NCBI RefSeq assembly: GCF_011317445.1
Contig: NZ_JAAAPL010000003.1
Location: 682,001 to 746,000 of the forward strand
DNA length: 64,000 nt
Origin: Chelativorans multitrophicus
GTDB lineage: Bacteria > Pseudomonadota > Alphaproteobacteria > Rhizobiales > Rhizobiaceae
Direction: 5' to 3'
Positions within the stretch are counted from its first letter, which is position 1; the number at the start of each line of letters is the position of its first letter. Both the position numbers and the translations under genes were made by a program. Below, piece by piece: positions 9,708-18,179 of the stretch. The notes below the pieces were generated by a model, which saw only the letters and a program-made list of their open reading frames with translations, was not told where the DNA came from and searched no databases.

Positions 9708-10178
9708 ATGTTTGATCGCATCCTCGCCTTCCTCAAGGACCTGCCTTCCGGCGCCAAGGCGTCACGCGTGCAGGAGGATGATCCGCGCGTGGCGGCGGCG
9801 GCGCTCCTTATCCACGTGATGGCGGCCGACGGAATGTGCGGCGAGGACGAGCGTGCCCGGCTCAAGAGTACCCTTTCGAGCACCTTCAATGTCAGCGGGG
9901 CGGAACTCAAGGCGCTTTTGAGGGCCGCGGAGGAAGCGGAGGCCGATGCCGTCGACCTCTACGCCTTCACGAGTGTGCTCAAGCGGCACTATGACGAGAA
10001 CGCTCGCGCCGAATTCATCCGCCTCATGTGGGAAATGGTGCTTTCGGATGGCGAAATGCATGAATTGGAGGACAATCTCGTCTGGCGCGTGGCCGAGCTG
10101 ATCGGCATCGATACGCGCACGCGCGTAAACATGCGGCAGAGCGTGCAGGCCGAAATCCGGGATAAAGAGGGCGAATAG
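9708..10178 (+). CDS. TerB family (tellurite-resistance-like) protein
   Basis: 156 residues, all helical, with the TerB-type acidic metal-binding pattern AAALLIHVMAADGMCGEDERARL in the N-terminal half and the mirrored RLMWEMVLSDGEMHELEDNLVWRVAELIG in the C-terminal half. The family is widespread in proteobacteria outside tellurite operons and its function is unknown. A ribosome site GAAGGAT precedes the ATG. The next gene, a glutamine amidotransferase-like protein, starts ten bases after its stop, so the two are probably co-transcribed. No other ter gene is adjacent; TerC at 12784 is in a separate unit. Confidence 0.85.
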   Translation: MFDRILAFLKDLPSGAKASRVQEDDPRVAAAALLIHVMAADGMCGEDERARLKSTLSSTFNVSGAELKALLRAAEEAEADAVDLYAFTSVLKRHYDENARAEFIRLMWEMVLSDGEMHELEDNLVWRVAELIGIDTRTRVNMRQSVQAEIRDKEGE

Positions 10179-10187
10179 CTGCAGGAT

Positions 10188-10973
10188 ATGGCACGAGGGG
10201 CGGGTAAGAAGATCCTGGTTGTCTTGCACCAGGAGATGTCCAGTCCGGGCCGCGTCGGCCAGCTCCTTGAGATGACGGGCTTCACGCTCGATATCCGGCG
10301 GCCGCCTCTGGGCGATCCGCTTCCCGAGACGTTAGAGGATCATCACGGCGCCATCATCTTCGGCGGGCCGATGAGCGCCAATGATCGGGACGATTTCATC
10401 CTCCGGGAGACCGAATGGCTCTCCGTCCCTCTCAAGGAGGAAAAGCCTTTTCTCGGCATCTGCCTGGGCGCGCAGATGCTGGTGAATCATCTGGGCGGGC
10501 GGGTGAAAAGCCATGATGACGGGCTGGTGGAGGTCGGCTGGTATCCGATTCGCGCCACCGAAGAGGGCCGCCGTCTCCTCCATTGGCCGGAGATGGTCTA
10601 TCAGTTCCACCGCGAAGGCTTTTCGCTGCCTTCCGGCGCGACCCTGCTTGCCACTTCGGATCACTATCCCAACCAGGCATTCCGCTACGGCAAGAACGCC
10701 TGGGGTATCCAGTTCCATGCCGAGCTCACGCGCGCCATGATGCAGCGCTGGGTCGTTCGCGGCGCGCATCGCTTCGTGCTGCCCGGTGCTCAGCCGGGAC
10801 GGGATCATCTCGGCGGCCGTCTCATCTGGGACATGCATCTGAAGCAATGGTTGGTCGAGTTCCTCGATATGGTCTTCGGAGGTGGCACCGATGTGGAGGT
10901 TGCGGCTGGCGCGGAAGCGAGGGCGCAAAAACCGCTCGGCCGTGCGAAGGTCGGCCGTCGGGGCATCGCATAA
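10188..10973 (+). CDS. Class I glutamine amidotransferase-like protein
   Basis: 261-residue GATase1 domain protein resembling the GMP-synthase amidotransferase domain. The nucleophile is C92 in FLGICLGAQM, and the His and Glu of the triad are H177 and E179 in GIQFHAELT. The oxyanion region IIFGGPMSAND is also present. No synthetase domain is fused, so it either works with an unknown partner or hydrolyses a gamma-glutamyl compound. The C-terminal 30 residues are basic and Ala-rich. It follows the TerB-like gene by nine bases. Confidence 0.85.
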   Translation: MARGAGKKILVVLHQEMSSPGRVGQLLEMTGFTLDIRRPPLGDPLPETLEDHHGAIIFGGPMSANDRDDFILRETEWLSVPLKEEKPFLGICLGAQMLVNHLGGRVKSHDDGLVEVGWYPIRATEEGRRLLHWPEMVYQFHREGFSLPSGATLLATSDHYPNQAFRYGKNAWGIQFHAELTRAMMQRWVVRGAHRFVLPGAQPGRDHLGGRLIWDMHLKQWLVEFLDMVFGGGTDVEVAAGAEARAQKPLGRAKVGRRGIA

Positions 10974-11036
10974 TTTTTTCGATGCAAATTGCACTGCCGT
11001 GGCCCGCAGGACACTGGTACGCATAGCCGCCGTGGC

Positions 11037-11042
11037 CTATAT
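11037..11042 (+). promoter_or_regulatory. Probable -10 box of 6S RNA
   Basis: CTATAT matches the -10 preferred by the rhizobial housekeeping sigma factor and lies about eight bases before the start of the 6S RNA-like sequence. I see no convincing -35. Confidence 0.45.
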
Positions 11043-11049
11043 TGCTGAT

Positions 11050-11205
11050 TAGCGGTCTGCGCCTCGCGACAGGAATTCAATTCCCCGGGGCCTTATCGAT
11101 CCTCTAGGGAGCTGTCCCTGGCCTTGCCCGTGGGCTTGGCCACACGGCGCCCACCTACTTTGTAGGTTCCCGGGATCGGTCATTCCATCGGTTGTCGTGG
11201 ATCGC
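11050..11205 (+). ncRNA. ssrS: 6S RNA
   Basis: Non-coding RNA that binds sigma70-RNA polymerase as an open-promoter mimic. The alphaproteobacterial core is recognisable: GGGGCCTTATCGATCCTC, GGGAGCTGTCCCTGG, then GGCGCCCACCTACTTTGTAG. A closing stem can be drawn between CGCGACA (about 11065-11071) and TGTCGTG (about 11193-11199). Its location just upstream of the 5-formyltetrahydrofolate cyclo-ligase gene is the usual 6S RNA context. The exact ends are estimated. Confidence 0.88.
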
Positions 11206-11297
11206 TGCTCTTCCCTCCCGTCTTCCTTTTTGCCATCCTGCCGGTTCCGCCCTGCGGGTTTCTTCCTCGCAGTGTCTCCATCCGATGAAGGGCAGCG

Positions 11298-11885
11298 ATG
11301 ACGGCCATTCCCCGCGAGATAAAAAGAAGGCTGCGCCAGGAGGCGCTCGCCCGCCGCGATGCGCTTGACCCGCGCTGGCGTATAGAGGCTTCGCTGGGCT
11401 TTGCGGAATGGGCGGACCGGATCGCGCCGCTGCCGGGCACGGTCGTTTCCGGCTTCTGGCCCATGCGCTCGGAAGTCGACGTGCGCCCGTTGATGGCCGC
11501 GCTGCGCGATCGTGGCGCGCGGCTCAGCTTGCCCGCCATCCTCGATAAGACCACGATCGTGTTTCGGGAGTTTGTGCGCGGGGCGCTGCTTGCCGATATG
11601 GGCTTCGGTACCTGGGGGCCGGGCAAAGAGGCGGCTGAACTTGAACCCGGCATGATGCTCGTCCCGCTCGCCGCCTTCGATTCGCGCGGGCACCGCATCG
11701 GTTATGGGGCAGGCTATTACGATAGAGCCATAGAGAGGCTGCAGCGGCTAGGCCGCGCGCCGCGCCTGATCGGCATCGCTTTTGATTGCCAGGAAGTCCC
11801 GGAAGTTCCCGACGAGGCACATGACATAGCGCTTCCCGAAATCCTCACCGAAAGCGGCTTGCGCCGGTTCCCCCCGCCCCTGTAA
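11298..11885 (+). CDS. fau: 5-formyltetrahydrofolate cyclo-ligase
   Basis: Converts 5-formyl-THF to 5,10-methenyl-THF with ATP. 195 residues. The N-terminal KRRLRQEALARRDAL basic region, FWPMRSEVDVRPL, the phosphate-binding segment and the hallmark GYGAGYYDRAIERL near residue 135 are visible, followed by GIAFDCQEVPEVPDEAHDIAL. It directly follows 6S RNA, as in E. coli ygfA, and is likely to be transcribed together with it. The phosphodiesterase gene starts nine bases after its stop. Confidence 0.94.
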   Translation: MTAIPREIKRRLRQEALARRDALDPRWRIEASLGFAEWADRIAPLPGTVVSGFWPMRSEVDVRPLMAALRDRGARLSLPAILDKTTIVFREFVRGALLADMGFGTWGPGKEAAELEPGMMLVPLAAFDSRGHRIGYGAGYYDRAIERLQRLGRAPRLIGIAFDCQEVPEVPDEAHDIALPEILTESGLRRFPPPL

Positions 11886-11894
11886 GAGCAGGCG

Positions 11895-12719
11895 ATGCGT
11901 ATCTTATTTCTTGGTGACATGGTCGGCCGTACGGGCCGCACCGCCGTCTGGGAGCGCCTTCCTGGCCTCATCTCGGACTTTAGGCTCGATTTCGTGGTGG
12001 TGAACGGCGAAAACGCCGCGGGCGGTTTCGGCATCACCGAGGAGATTTTCCGCACTACGCTGCAGGCTGGCGCGGATGTGGTGACGACGGGGAACCATGT
12101 GTGGGACCAGCGGGAGGCGTTGAGTTTCGCGCCGCGCGAGGAGCGGTTTCTCCGCCCCGCCAACTTTCCGAAGGGCACGCCAGGGCGCGGCTCCGGCCTC
12201 TATATCGCCAAGAACGGCGCGCGTGTGCTCGTGGCCAATATCATGGGCCGGGTGTTCATGCATCCCGAGCTGGACGATCCGTTCCGCACCGCCGAAAACG
12301 AGCTTGCCGCGTGCCATCTCGGCGAGCAGGCGGATGCGGCGATCATCGACTTTCATGCCGAAGCCACGTCCGAGAAGATCTGTTTCGGCCATTTCGTGGA
12401 CGGGCGCGTGAGCGCTGTTATCGGCACGCATACGCATCAGCCCACGGCGGACCACCAGATCCTCACCGGGGGCACCGCCTATATTAGCGATGCCGGGATG
12501 TGCGGTGATTACGATTCCTCGCTGGGGATGGATAAGGAAGAGCCTCTCAACCGCTTTGTCAGCAAGGTACCCAAAAACCGCTTCGAGGCGGCCACGGGTC
12601 CTGCCACCATCTGCGGTGTCGGATTGGAGGTATCGGAGCGCACCGGCCTTGCGGAAAAGATCGCGCCGCTGAGACTGGGACCGCGGCTTGAGGAGACCTT
12701 TCCCGCCTTCTGGCGTTGA
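11895..12719 (+). CDS. YmdB-like metallophosphoesterase (TIGR00282 family)
   Basis: 274 residues, calcineurin-like dinuclear metal phosphoesterase; characterised members hydrolyse 2',3'-cyclic nucleotides. All family metal motifs are present: FLGDMVGRTGR at the start, VVNGENAAGGFG, TTGNHVWDQ, DFHAEATSEK and GTHTHQPTAD. Length is normal. Translation is probably coupled with the cyclo-ligase gene nine bases upstream, a common alphaproteobacterial pairing. Confidence 0.92.
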   Translation: MRILFLGDMVGRTGRTAVWERLPGLISDFRLDFVVVNGENAAGGFGITEEIFRTTLQAGADVVTTGNHVWDQREALSFAPREERFLRPANFPKGTPGRGSGLYIAKNGARVLVANIMGRVFMHPELDDPFRTAENELAACHLGEQADAAIIDFHAEATSEKICFGHFVDGRVSAVIGTHTHQPTADHQILTGGTAYISDAGMCGDYDSSLGMDKEEPLNRFVSKVPKNRFEAATGPATICGVGLEVSERTGLAEKIAPLRLGPRLEETFPAFWR

Positions 12720-12783
12720 CGGGGAACAAATGCCCCCCTAACTCTGCGAAGCCTCAGACTTCAACCCCACGCAGGAATCCCCG

Positions 12784-13551
12784 ATGGAATGGTTGCTTTC
12801 GCAATTTGACTTCGTCTCCAGCCCGGAAGCCTGGGTCGCGCTCGTAACGCTTGTTACGCTCGAGATCGTGCTCGGTATCGACAATCTCATCTTCATTTCG
12901 ATTCTCACCAACAAGCTGCCGCAGGAGATGCAGGCGCGCGCGCGACGGCTCGGCATCGGGGCAGCGCTTGTGCTTCGCCTTGCGCTGCTCGGCACCATTT
13001 CCATCATTGTCCAGCTGACCGCGCCGCTTTTTACGCTATTCGGCCACGGCTTTTCGTGGCGCGACCTCATCCTCATCGCGGGCGGCCTTTTCCTCGTCTG
13101 GAAGGCCACCAAGGAGATCCATCATTCAGTCGATCCGGTGGATCCGAAGGAAAACATGGTCGGCAAGGCGGCTACGCTCACCATGGGCGCGGCCATCACG
13201 CAGATCCTGCTGCTCGACCTGGTCTTCTCGATCGATTCCATCATCACGGCGGTCGGCATGACCGATCACATTACCATCATGTTCATTGCCGTCATCTCAG
13301 CGGTCACGGTGATGCTGCTTGCGGCAGAGCCTCTGTCGCGTTTTATCGCCGCCAATCCCACCGTGGTGATGCTGGCGCTCGGCTTCCTGCTCATGATCGG
13401 CATGACACTGATCGCCGACGGCTTCGGTTTCCATGTGCCGAAGGGCTATATCTACGCGGCGATGGGTTTCTCGGCGCTGGTCGAAGGGCTCAACATGATG
13501 GCGCGGCGCAAGCGCGCGCGCGAAAGCGCGTCGGGAGACCATACGCACTGA
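12784..13551 (+). CDS. TerC family integral membrane protein
   Basis: 255 residues with about seven membrane segments. The two TerC signature motifs with paired acidic residues in the membrane are visible: [15 protein letters not shown] near residue 27 and [15 protein letters not shown] near residue 145. The family is linked to metal (manganese, calcium) export or metalation of secreted proteins. The short 64-base gap upstream has no room for a full manganese riboswitch. It converges on the MBL-fold gene with a hairpin between the stops. Confidence 0.92.
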   Translation: MEWLLSQFDFVSSPEAWVALVTLVTLEIVLGIDNLIFISILTNKLPQEMQARARRLGIGAALVLRLALLGTISIIVQLTAPLFTLFGHGFSWRDLILIAGGLFLVWKATKEIHHSVDPVDPKENMVGKAATLTMGAAITQILLLDLVFSIDSIITAVGMTDHITIMFIAVISAVTVMLLAAEPLSRFIAANPTVVMLALGFLLMIGMTLIADGFGFHVPKGYIYAAMGFSALVEGLNMMARRKRARESASGDHTH

Positions 13552-13559
13552 GCCCCATT

Positions 13560-13586
13560 GCTGGAGGGTGTCAGACGCCCTCCAGC
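13560..13586. terminator. Hairpin between convergent terC-like and MBL-fold genes
   Basis: GCTGGAGGG (13560-13568) pairs perfectly with CCCTCCAGC (13578-13586). It sits between two convergent stop codons, overlapping the last codons of the minus-strand gene. There is no T-tract, so it may stall polymerase rather than act as a true intrinsic terminator. Confidence 0.4.
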
Positions 13587-14383
13587 ACGATAATGGTAGG
13601 TTGCCTGGGGAGGCTGCCGATCGAGACGCGCAGCGTCCTCTCCTCATGAAACTCGACATCGAATCCTTCGCCCATTCGTTCAGCGAACACGCCGATGGGC
13701 GTGGAAAAGCGATGCATCGGCAGGATGATGGACGAGGAAAGCCTGCGCGCGATCTCGCTCATGCTGTCAATTGAAAGGGTAAGGCCCCCGTCGATCGGCA
13801 CCATCACCACGTCGAGACGTCCGATCGCGGCATAATGGGAATCGTCCAATTCGTGGTGCAGGTGGCCCAGATGGCCGATGCAGAGCCCGGCCACCTCGAA
13901 GATGAAGATGGAATTGCCGTCTTTCGAGGCTTCCGAAAAGCCGCGAATATCGGTTGTCACGTTGCGGATATAGACGTCGTCCACCACCAGCGAATGCTTG
14001 ATCGGGCCGTCTCCGTCGGGATTCCAGCCGGTCAGCACATGTTCAATCGCGGGGTCTGGATACATCGTGTAATGGGTGGAATGCGCCCGGTTCATGGTCG
14101 CGACGCGGGGAGTGGGCGCGCTGCCGTAAGTGCCCGAAAAATCGGTGGCGATCGTCACCCCGGCCGGTGTCTCTATGAGATAGGTGGAATGGCCGGCATA
14201 GGTTATCGATACCTCGCCTTGCGCTGCCGCGGTTTGTTGAAAACTGACGAATTTCACGTCGGGCAGGCTGTTTGCGACGGCCATGCAGGTGCTTGGCCTT
14301 TGCATCTGGGCGTGAACCGTTACAGACGGCATCAGAAGAAAAAAGAAAAGAGAGGCAATCAGACGGAAGGCGGACATTGACAT
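13571..14383 (-). CDS. Secreted MBL-fold (UlaG-like) protein lacking the usual HxHxDH
   Basis: 270 residues with a signal peptide (about 1-25, ending VTVHAQ). The fold start VSITYAGHSTYLIETPAGVT is typical of the UlaG-like beta-lactamase-fold group, and later GLCIGHLGHLHHEL resembles the second metal-site region. Where the classical HxHxDH should follow, the protein has MNRAHSTHYTMYPDP, so the aspartate and one histidine are not in the standard place. It may bind one metal, another metal, or be a divergent hydrolase. It is monocistronic and convergent with terC-like. Confidence 0.8.
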   Translation of the reverse strand: MSMSAFRLIASLFFFLLMPSVTVHAQMQRPSTCMAVANSLPDVKFVSFQQTAAAQGEVSITYAGHSTYLIETPAGVTIATDFSGTYGSAPTPRVATMNRAHSTHYTMYPDPAIEHVLTGWNPDGDGPIKHSLVVDDVYIRNVTTDIRGFSEASKDGNSIFIFEVAGLCIGHLGHLHHELDDSHYAAIGRLDVVMVPIDGGLTLSIDSMSEIARRLSSSIILPMHRFSTPIGVFAERMGEGFDVEFHEERTLRVSIGSLPRQPTIIVLEGV

Positions 14384-14560
14384 CTCCCCGGATTTGCGGC
14401 GCGAATGCTAACCCAGGTCTGGCGCTTGTGCTACGGAGGCGGCCTCACCATTGCGTGAGGGAGGCATAACCGTCGCAAATAGCGGTTCTGGACGTTGCGG
14501 GCCCTTTTCAATATAAGCCTGCAAATCCAACAGATTTTCAGAATTCCGAGAAGGAGCCCC

Positions 14561-15310
14561 ATGGCCGGCCATTCCCAATTCAAGAACATCATGCATCGCA
14601 AGGGCCGCCAGGACGCGGTCAAGTCGAAGATGTTCTCCAAGCTGGCGCGCGAGATCACCGTTGCAGCCAAAGCGGGCCTGCCCGACCCGGCGATGAATCC
14701 GCGCCTCAGGCTTGCGGTGCAGAATGCCCGCGCCCAGTCCATGCCCAAGGACAATATCGAGCGCGCCATCAAGAAAGCGCAGGGCAATGACGCGGAGACC
14801 TATGAGGAAATCCGTTACGAGGGCTATGCCCCTGGCGGTGTCGCCGTCATTGTCGAGGCCCTGACGGACAACCGCAATCGCACCGCCTCCAATGTGCGCG
14901 CAGCCTTCACGAAAGCGGGCGGTGCGTTGGGCGAGACGGGCTCGGTGTCCTTCATGTTCGATCGCGTGGGCGAGATCGTCTACCCTGCTTCGGCAGGCGA
15001 CGCGGACAAGGTGATGGAAGCGGCCATCGAAGCTGGCGCGGAAGACGTCCAGTCGGATGAGAACGGCCACGTCATCATCTGTGCCTTCGAAGATATCGGC
15101 GAGGTAACGTCGGCGTTGGAAGAAGCGCTTGGCGAGGCGGAATCGGTCAAGACCGTATGGCGGCCGCAGACCTCCACTCCCGTTGACGAGGAGCGCGCCC
15201 AGTCGATCCTGAAGCTCATCGCCGTGCTGGAGGACGACGACGACGTGCAGAACGTCTATGCCAATTTCGAGGTGGACGATGCCACTATGGCGAAGCTGAG
15301 CGCGGCCTGA
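14561..15310 (+). CDS. YebC/PmpR family protein
   Basis: 249 residues beginning [18 protein letters not shown], the family start. Further hallmarks are [49 protein letters not shown] and [14 protein letters not shown]. YebC proteins were annotated as transcription regulators and have more recently been connected with relief of ribosome stalling at proline-rich sequences. A strong AGAAGGAG ribosome site sets the ATG at 14561. It stands away from the ruv genes that it neighbours in many bacteria. A small Rdx-type gene starts 11 bases after its stop. Confidence 0.94.
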   Translation: MAGHSQFKNIMHRKGRQDAVKSKMFSKLAREITVAAKAGLPDPAMNPRLRLAVQNARAQSMPKDNIERAIKKAQGNDAETYEEIRYEGYAPGGVAVIVEALTDNRNRTASNVRAAFTKAGGALGETGSVSFMFDRVGEIVYPASAGDADKVMEAAIEAGAEDVQSDENGHVIICAFEDIGEVTSALEEALGEAESVKTVWRPQTSTPVDEERAQSILKLIAVLEDDDDVQNVYANFEVDDATMAKLSAA

Positions 15311-15321
15311 GGAACGACCTG

Positions 15322-15606
15322 ATGTCCCACCGGGTGACGATTGCCTATTGCACGCAATGCCACTGGCTGCTTCGGGCGGGGTGGATGGCGCAGGAGCTTC
15401 TTTCCACCTTCCAGGAAGAGCTTGGCGAGGTGACGCTCAAACCCGGCACAGGCGGCATTTTCGAGATCCATTGCGACGGCGAGCTTATCTGGGAGCGAAA
15501 GCGCGACGGCGGCTTTCCCGATGCAGCCGAGCTCAAGCGGCGCGTGCGCGACCTCATCGCCCCGGAGCGCAATCTGGGCCATGTGGAGCGGAAGCACACG
15601 GAGTAA
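15322..15606 (+). CDS. SelT/SelW/SelH-type Rdx family protein (Cys form)
   Basis: 94-residue thioredoxin-like Rdx protein. The redox motif is CTQC in VTIAYCTQCHWLLRAGW near residue 10, with Cys in place of selenocysteine; the family core GEVTLKPGTGGIFEI and the C-terminal FPDAAELKRRVRDLI are present. A redox role is inferred for the family, but no reaction is established. It follows the YebC gene by 11 bases. Confidence 0.9.
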   Translation: MSHRVTIAYCTQCHWLLRAGWMAQELLSTFQEELGEVTLKPGTGGIFEIHCDGELIWERKRDGGFPDAAELKRRVRDLIAPERNLGHVERKHTE

Positions 15607-15641
15607 CACTCAGTTTTCGTTTGCTCTGCCGTCGGCGCGGT

Positions 15642-15775
15642 TCAGGCATGGATCCTCGGGTCAAGCCCGAGAATGACGAATGCTTGGGGCGCATCCGCTA
15701 ATCGCCTTCACTTGAGGTTTGCAGAGGCCTCTCCTCCTCGTCATCTTCGGGCGTGACCCGAGGATCCATGCCTGA
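15642..15775. repeat. Long inverted repeat (39-base arms)
   Basis: Left arm 15642-15680 and right arm 15737-15775 are inverted copies differing at only a few positions; both contain CATGGATCCTCGGGTCA when read outward to inward. The 56 bases between arms show no gene. It lies in the 282-base gap between the Rdx gene and rpmE, just before the rpmE terminator. A dispersed mobile repeat is the likeliest explanation. Confidence 0.7.
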
Positions 15776-15840
15776 CCATCTCCCCGCCACCGGCGCTTCA
15801 ACTAAACCTGAAGCGAGGGGAAATTCCATCCGGACAAACA

Positions 15841-15867
15841 AAAAGCCCGCCGAAACGGCGGGCTTTT
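15841..15867. terminator. Bidirectional intrinsic terminator downstream of rpmE
   Basis: Perfect 12-base stem AAAAGCCCGCCG / CGGCGGGCTTTT with an AAA loop. The A-run and T-run flanks make it work for rpmE on the minus strand and for read-through from the plus strand. Confidence 0.9.
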
Positions 15868-15888
15868 CCTTGAACTCTATGGCAGGCC

Positions 15889-16110
15889 TTAGATGCCCAA
15901 GCCTTCGTAACGCTTCTTGAACTTCGACAACCGGCCGCCGCGGTCAACGAGCGTCTGCTGGCCGCCGGTCCATGCCGGATGCGAATTGGGGTCGATGTCG
16001 AGGTTGAGCGTGTCGCCTTCCTTGCCCCAGGTCGAGCGCGTCTCGTATTCGGTGCCGTCCGTCATGACGACCTTGATCATGTGATAGTCGGGATGGATGT
16101 CGGCTTTCAT
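15889..16110 (-). CDS. rpmE: 50S ribosomal protein L31
   Basis: 73-residue L31 of the type lacking the zinc-binding CxxC/CxxC motif, as is usual in this group. It begins [20 protein letters not shown] and contains [31 protein letters not shown], which is diagnostic. The ATG at 16110 is the family start. A perfect bidirectional terminator lies 22 bases after its stop. It is divergent from the exporter gene, sharing a 199-base upstream region. Confidence 0.96.
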   Translation of the reverse strand: MKADIHPDYHMIKVVMTDGTEYETRSTWGKEGDTLNLDIDPNSHPAWTGGQQTLVDRGGRLSKFKKRYEGLGI

Positions 16111-16309
16111 CGCTCTGTCCTGAATCTGTCTGACATATGGGCTTGCGCAGCTTTCACTGCGGCAATCTCGCCCATGCTGAAAACTTGAAGCCGCGGCCAA
16201 GGACGGCTACGGCTTCGAAAAGGTTCGCGTGCCTATACATCAGGCGCCAGATCGATACAAGGCCGGTGAGGGCGGAATCTTGGGGCAGGCTCGCGAGGGG
16301 AAAGAGGCC

Positions 16310-18115
16310 ATGGCATTGACATCCGGCACAGAGGAGCGGAAATCAAGGCGCTCGCTCAGACCGCTGCGCAATCTGCTTCCTTATGTGAGACGCTATCGCG
16401 GCCTGGCGCTCGGCGCGGGCTTCTTTCTGGTTCTTGCGGCATTGGCGACGCTGCTCCTGCCCCAAGCTGTGCGCCGCGTTATAGATCACGGCTTCTCCGA
16501 TGCCGATGCGGCCTTCATCACCATTTATTTTTCCGGGCTGTTGCTGGTGGCGGCGATCCTCGCCGTCGCTTCGGCCTGCCGCTACTATTTCGTCGTCGCG
16601 CTGGGCGAGCGCGTGGTGGCGGATCTGAGGCGAGACGTCTTTGCCCATGTCACGCGGCTCTCTCCGGCCTTCTTCGACAGGGCGCAGTCGGGCGAGATCA
16701 TCTCGCGGCTGACGGCGGATGCGACGCAGATCAAATCCGGTGTGGGCGCCTCCGCATCCCAGGCCGCCCGCAACACCCTCATGGGCCTTGGCGCAGTGGC
16801 CATGATGGTGGTGACAAGCCCGCGGCTTTCCGCCTTTGCAGTTGGCGCCATACCCATCATCGTGCTGCCGCTGGTCGCTTTCGGCCGCTCCGTCCGCCGG
16901 CGTTCCCGCTCCGCGCAGGATACGCTTGCCGAGGCGACCGCCTTTGCCAGCGAGCGGATTGGTGCTGTCCGCGTTCTCCAGGCCTTCAACAATGAGGAGG
17001 GCGCGGCGAGGCGGTTTGGCGGGGCGGTCGATGCGGCATTCGAGGCTGCCCGAAGCTCCATTTTCGCGCGTGCGGTCCTCACCTTCTTCGTCATCCTTGG
17101 CGCTTCGACCTCGGTCGTGGCCGTGCTCTGGGTGGGTTCCCGCGACGTGCTCGCCGGCACGATGACCGCGGGAACGCTTGTCCAGTTCGTCCTCTATGCC
17201 GTGCTGGCGGCGGGGGCGCTCAGCGCCCTTTCGGAAGTAGGCGGCGAACTCGCCCAGGCAGCCGGCGCAGCCGAACGCATGTCGGAGCTGCTGGCTGAAG
17301 AGCCTGCCATTGCCGCTCCCGCGGACCCTATCGCCCTGCCGGTGCCGGCGCGCGGTGCCGTTTCCTTCAGGGACATCAGCTTCGCTTATCCAGCTCGTCC
17401 CGGCCGATCGGCCCTGCACGAACTGTCTTTCGACGTGGCGCCCGGCGAGACGGTCGCGATCGTCGGGCCGTCAGGCGCCGGCAAAAGCACGATTTTCTCA
17501 CTGCTCCTGCGCTATTACGATCCGGACCGGGGCGCGGTGCTGGTTGACGGCGTCGATATACGCAAGGCGGATCCGCAGGCCGTGCGCGAGCGCATCGCCA
17601 TCGTGCCACAAGACGTGACCGTCTTCGCCGCGACGGCGGAAGAGAACATTGCCTTCGGCCGGCCGGGGGCAACGCGCGAGCAGGTGGAGGCCGCCGCCCG
17701 CGCCGCACTCGCGCATGACTTCATCATGGCTCTGGAAAAAGGCTACGACACTCAAGTCGGCGAGCGCGGCGTGATGCTTTCCGGCGGGCAGCGCCAGAGG
17801 CTCGCCATTGCCCGCGCTATCCTGCGTGACGCGCCGATCCTGCTTCTCGACGAAGCTACCTCGGCGCTTGATGCCGAGAGCGAGACATTGGTGCAGGAGG
17901 CGCTGGAGCACCTGATGCGCGGGCGCACCACCATTGTCATCGCGCACCGCCTCGCCACTATTTTAAAGGCCGACCGCATTCTGGTGCTTGATGACGGACG
18001 CATCGTTGAAGAAGGCTGCCATGCCGAGCTTGTCTCGCGCGGAGGGATCTATGCGCGGCTTGCCAGCCTGCAATTCGAGGCCGGCGCGGATGTTTTCAAG
18101 GGAGCGGCGGAATGA
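16310..18115 (+). CDS. ABC exporter, fused membrane and ATPase domains (MsbA-like)
   Basis: 601-residue half-transporter. Six membrane segments fill roughly residues 30-310, including a YFSGLLLVAAILAVASACRY helix. The ATPase domain has Walker A GPSGAGKST near 386, signature LSGGQRQRLAIARA near 490, Walker B ILLLDEATSALD near 510 and the switch His in IVIAHRL. It works as a homodimer in the inner membrane; substrates of this subgroup range from lipids to drugs and cannot be read from sequence. I use the ATG at 16310, preceded by GAGG; an in-frame start at 16229 would add 27 residues. Monocistronic. Confidence 0.92.
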   Translation: MALTSGTEERKSRRSLRPLRNLLPYVRRYRGLALGAGFFLVLAALATLLLPQAVRRVIDHGFSDADAAFITIYFSGLLLVAAILAVASACRYYFVVALGERVVADLRRDVFAHVTRLSPAFFDRAQSGEIISRLTADATQIKSGVGASASQAARNTLMGLGAVAMMVVTSPRLSAFAVGAIPIIVLPLVAFGRSVRRRSRSAQDTLAEATAFASERIGAVRVLQAFNNEEGAARRFGGAVDAAFEAARSSIFARAVLTFFVILGASTSVVAVLWVGSRDVLAGTMTAGTLVQFVLYAVLAAGALSALSEVGGELAQAAGAAERMSELLAEEPAIAAPADPIALPVPARGAVSFRDISFAYPARPGRSALHELSFDVAPGETVAIVGPSGAGKSTIFSLLLRYYDPDRGAVLVDGVDIRKADPQAVRERIAIVPQDVTVFAATAEENIAFGRPGATREQVEAAARAALAHDFIMALEKGYDTQVGERGVMLSGGQRQRLAIARAILRDAPILLLDEATSALDAESETLVQEALEHLMRGRTTIVIAHRLATILKADRILVLDDGRIVEEGCHAELVSRGGIYARLASLQFEAGADVFKGAAE

Positions 18116-18179
18116 AGTGGGTGAAAGAGGTGGCCATAGCGCTTTAAATGAAGCCGCTTTCGCTACCGTTCACCATTGC

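Noticed and set aside
12720-12783. Manganese (yybP-ykoY) riboswitch before terC-like gene
   Set aside because: Only 64 bases separate the genes and the characteristic loops are absent.
9708-13551. Tellurite resistance (ter) operon
   Set aside because: TerB-like and TerC-like genes are 2.6 kb apart with unrelated genes and 6S RNA between; both families are common outside ter operons.
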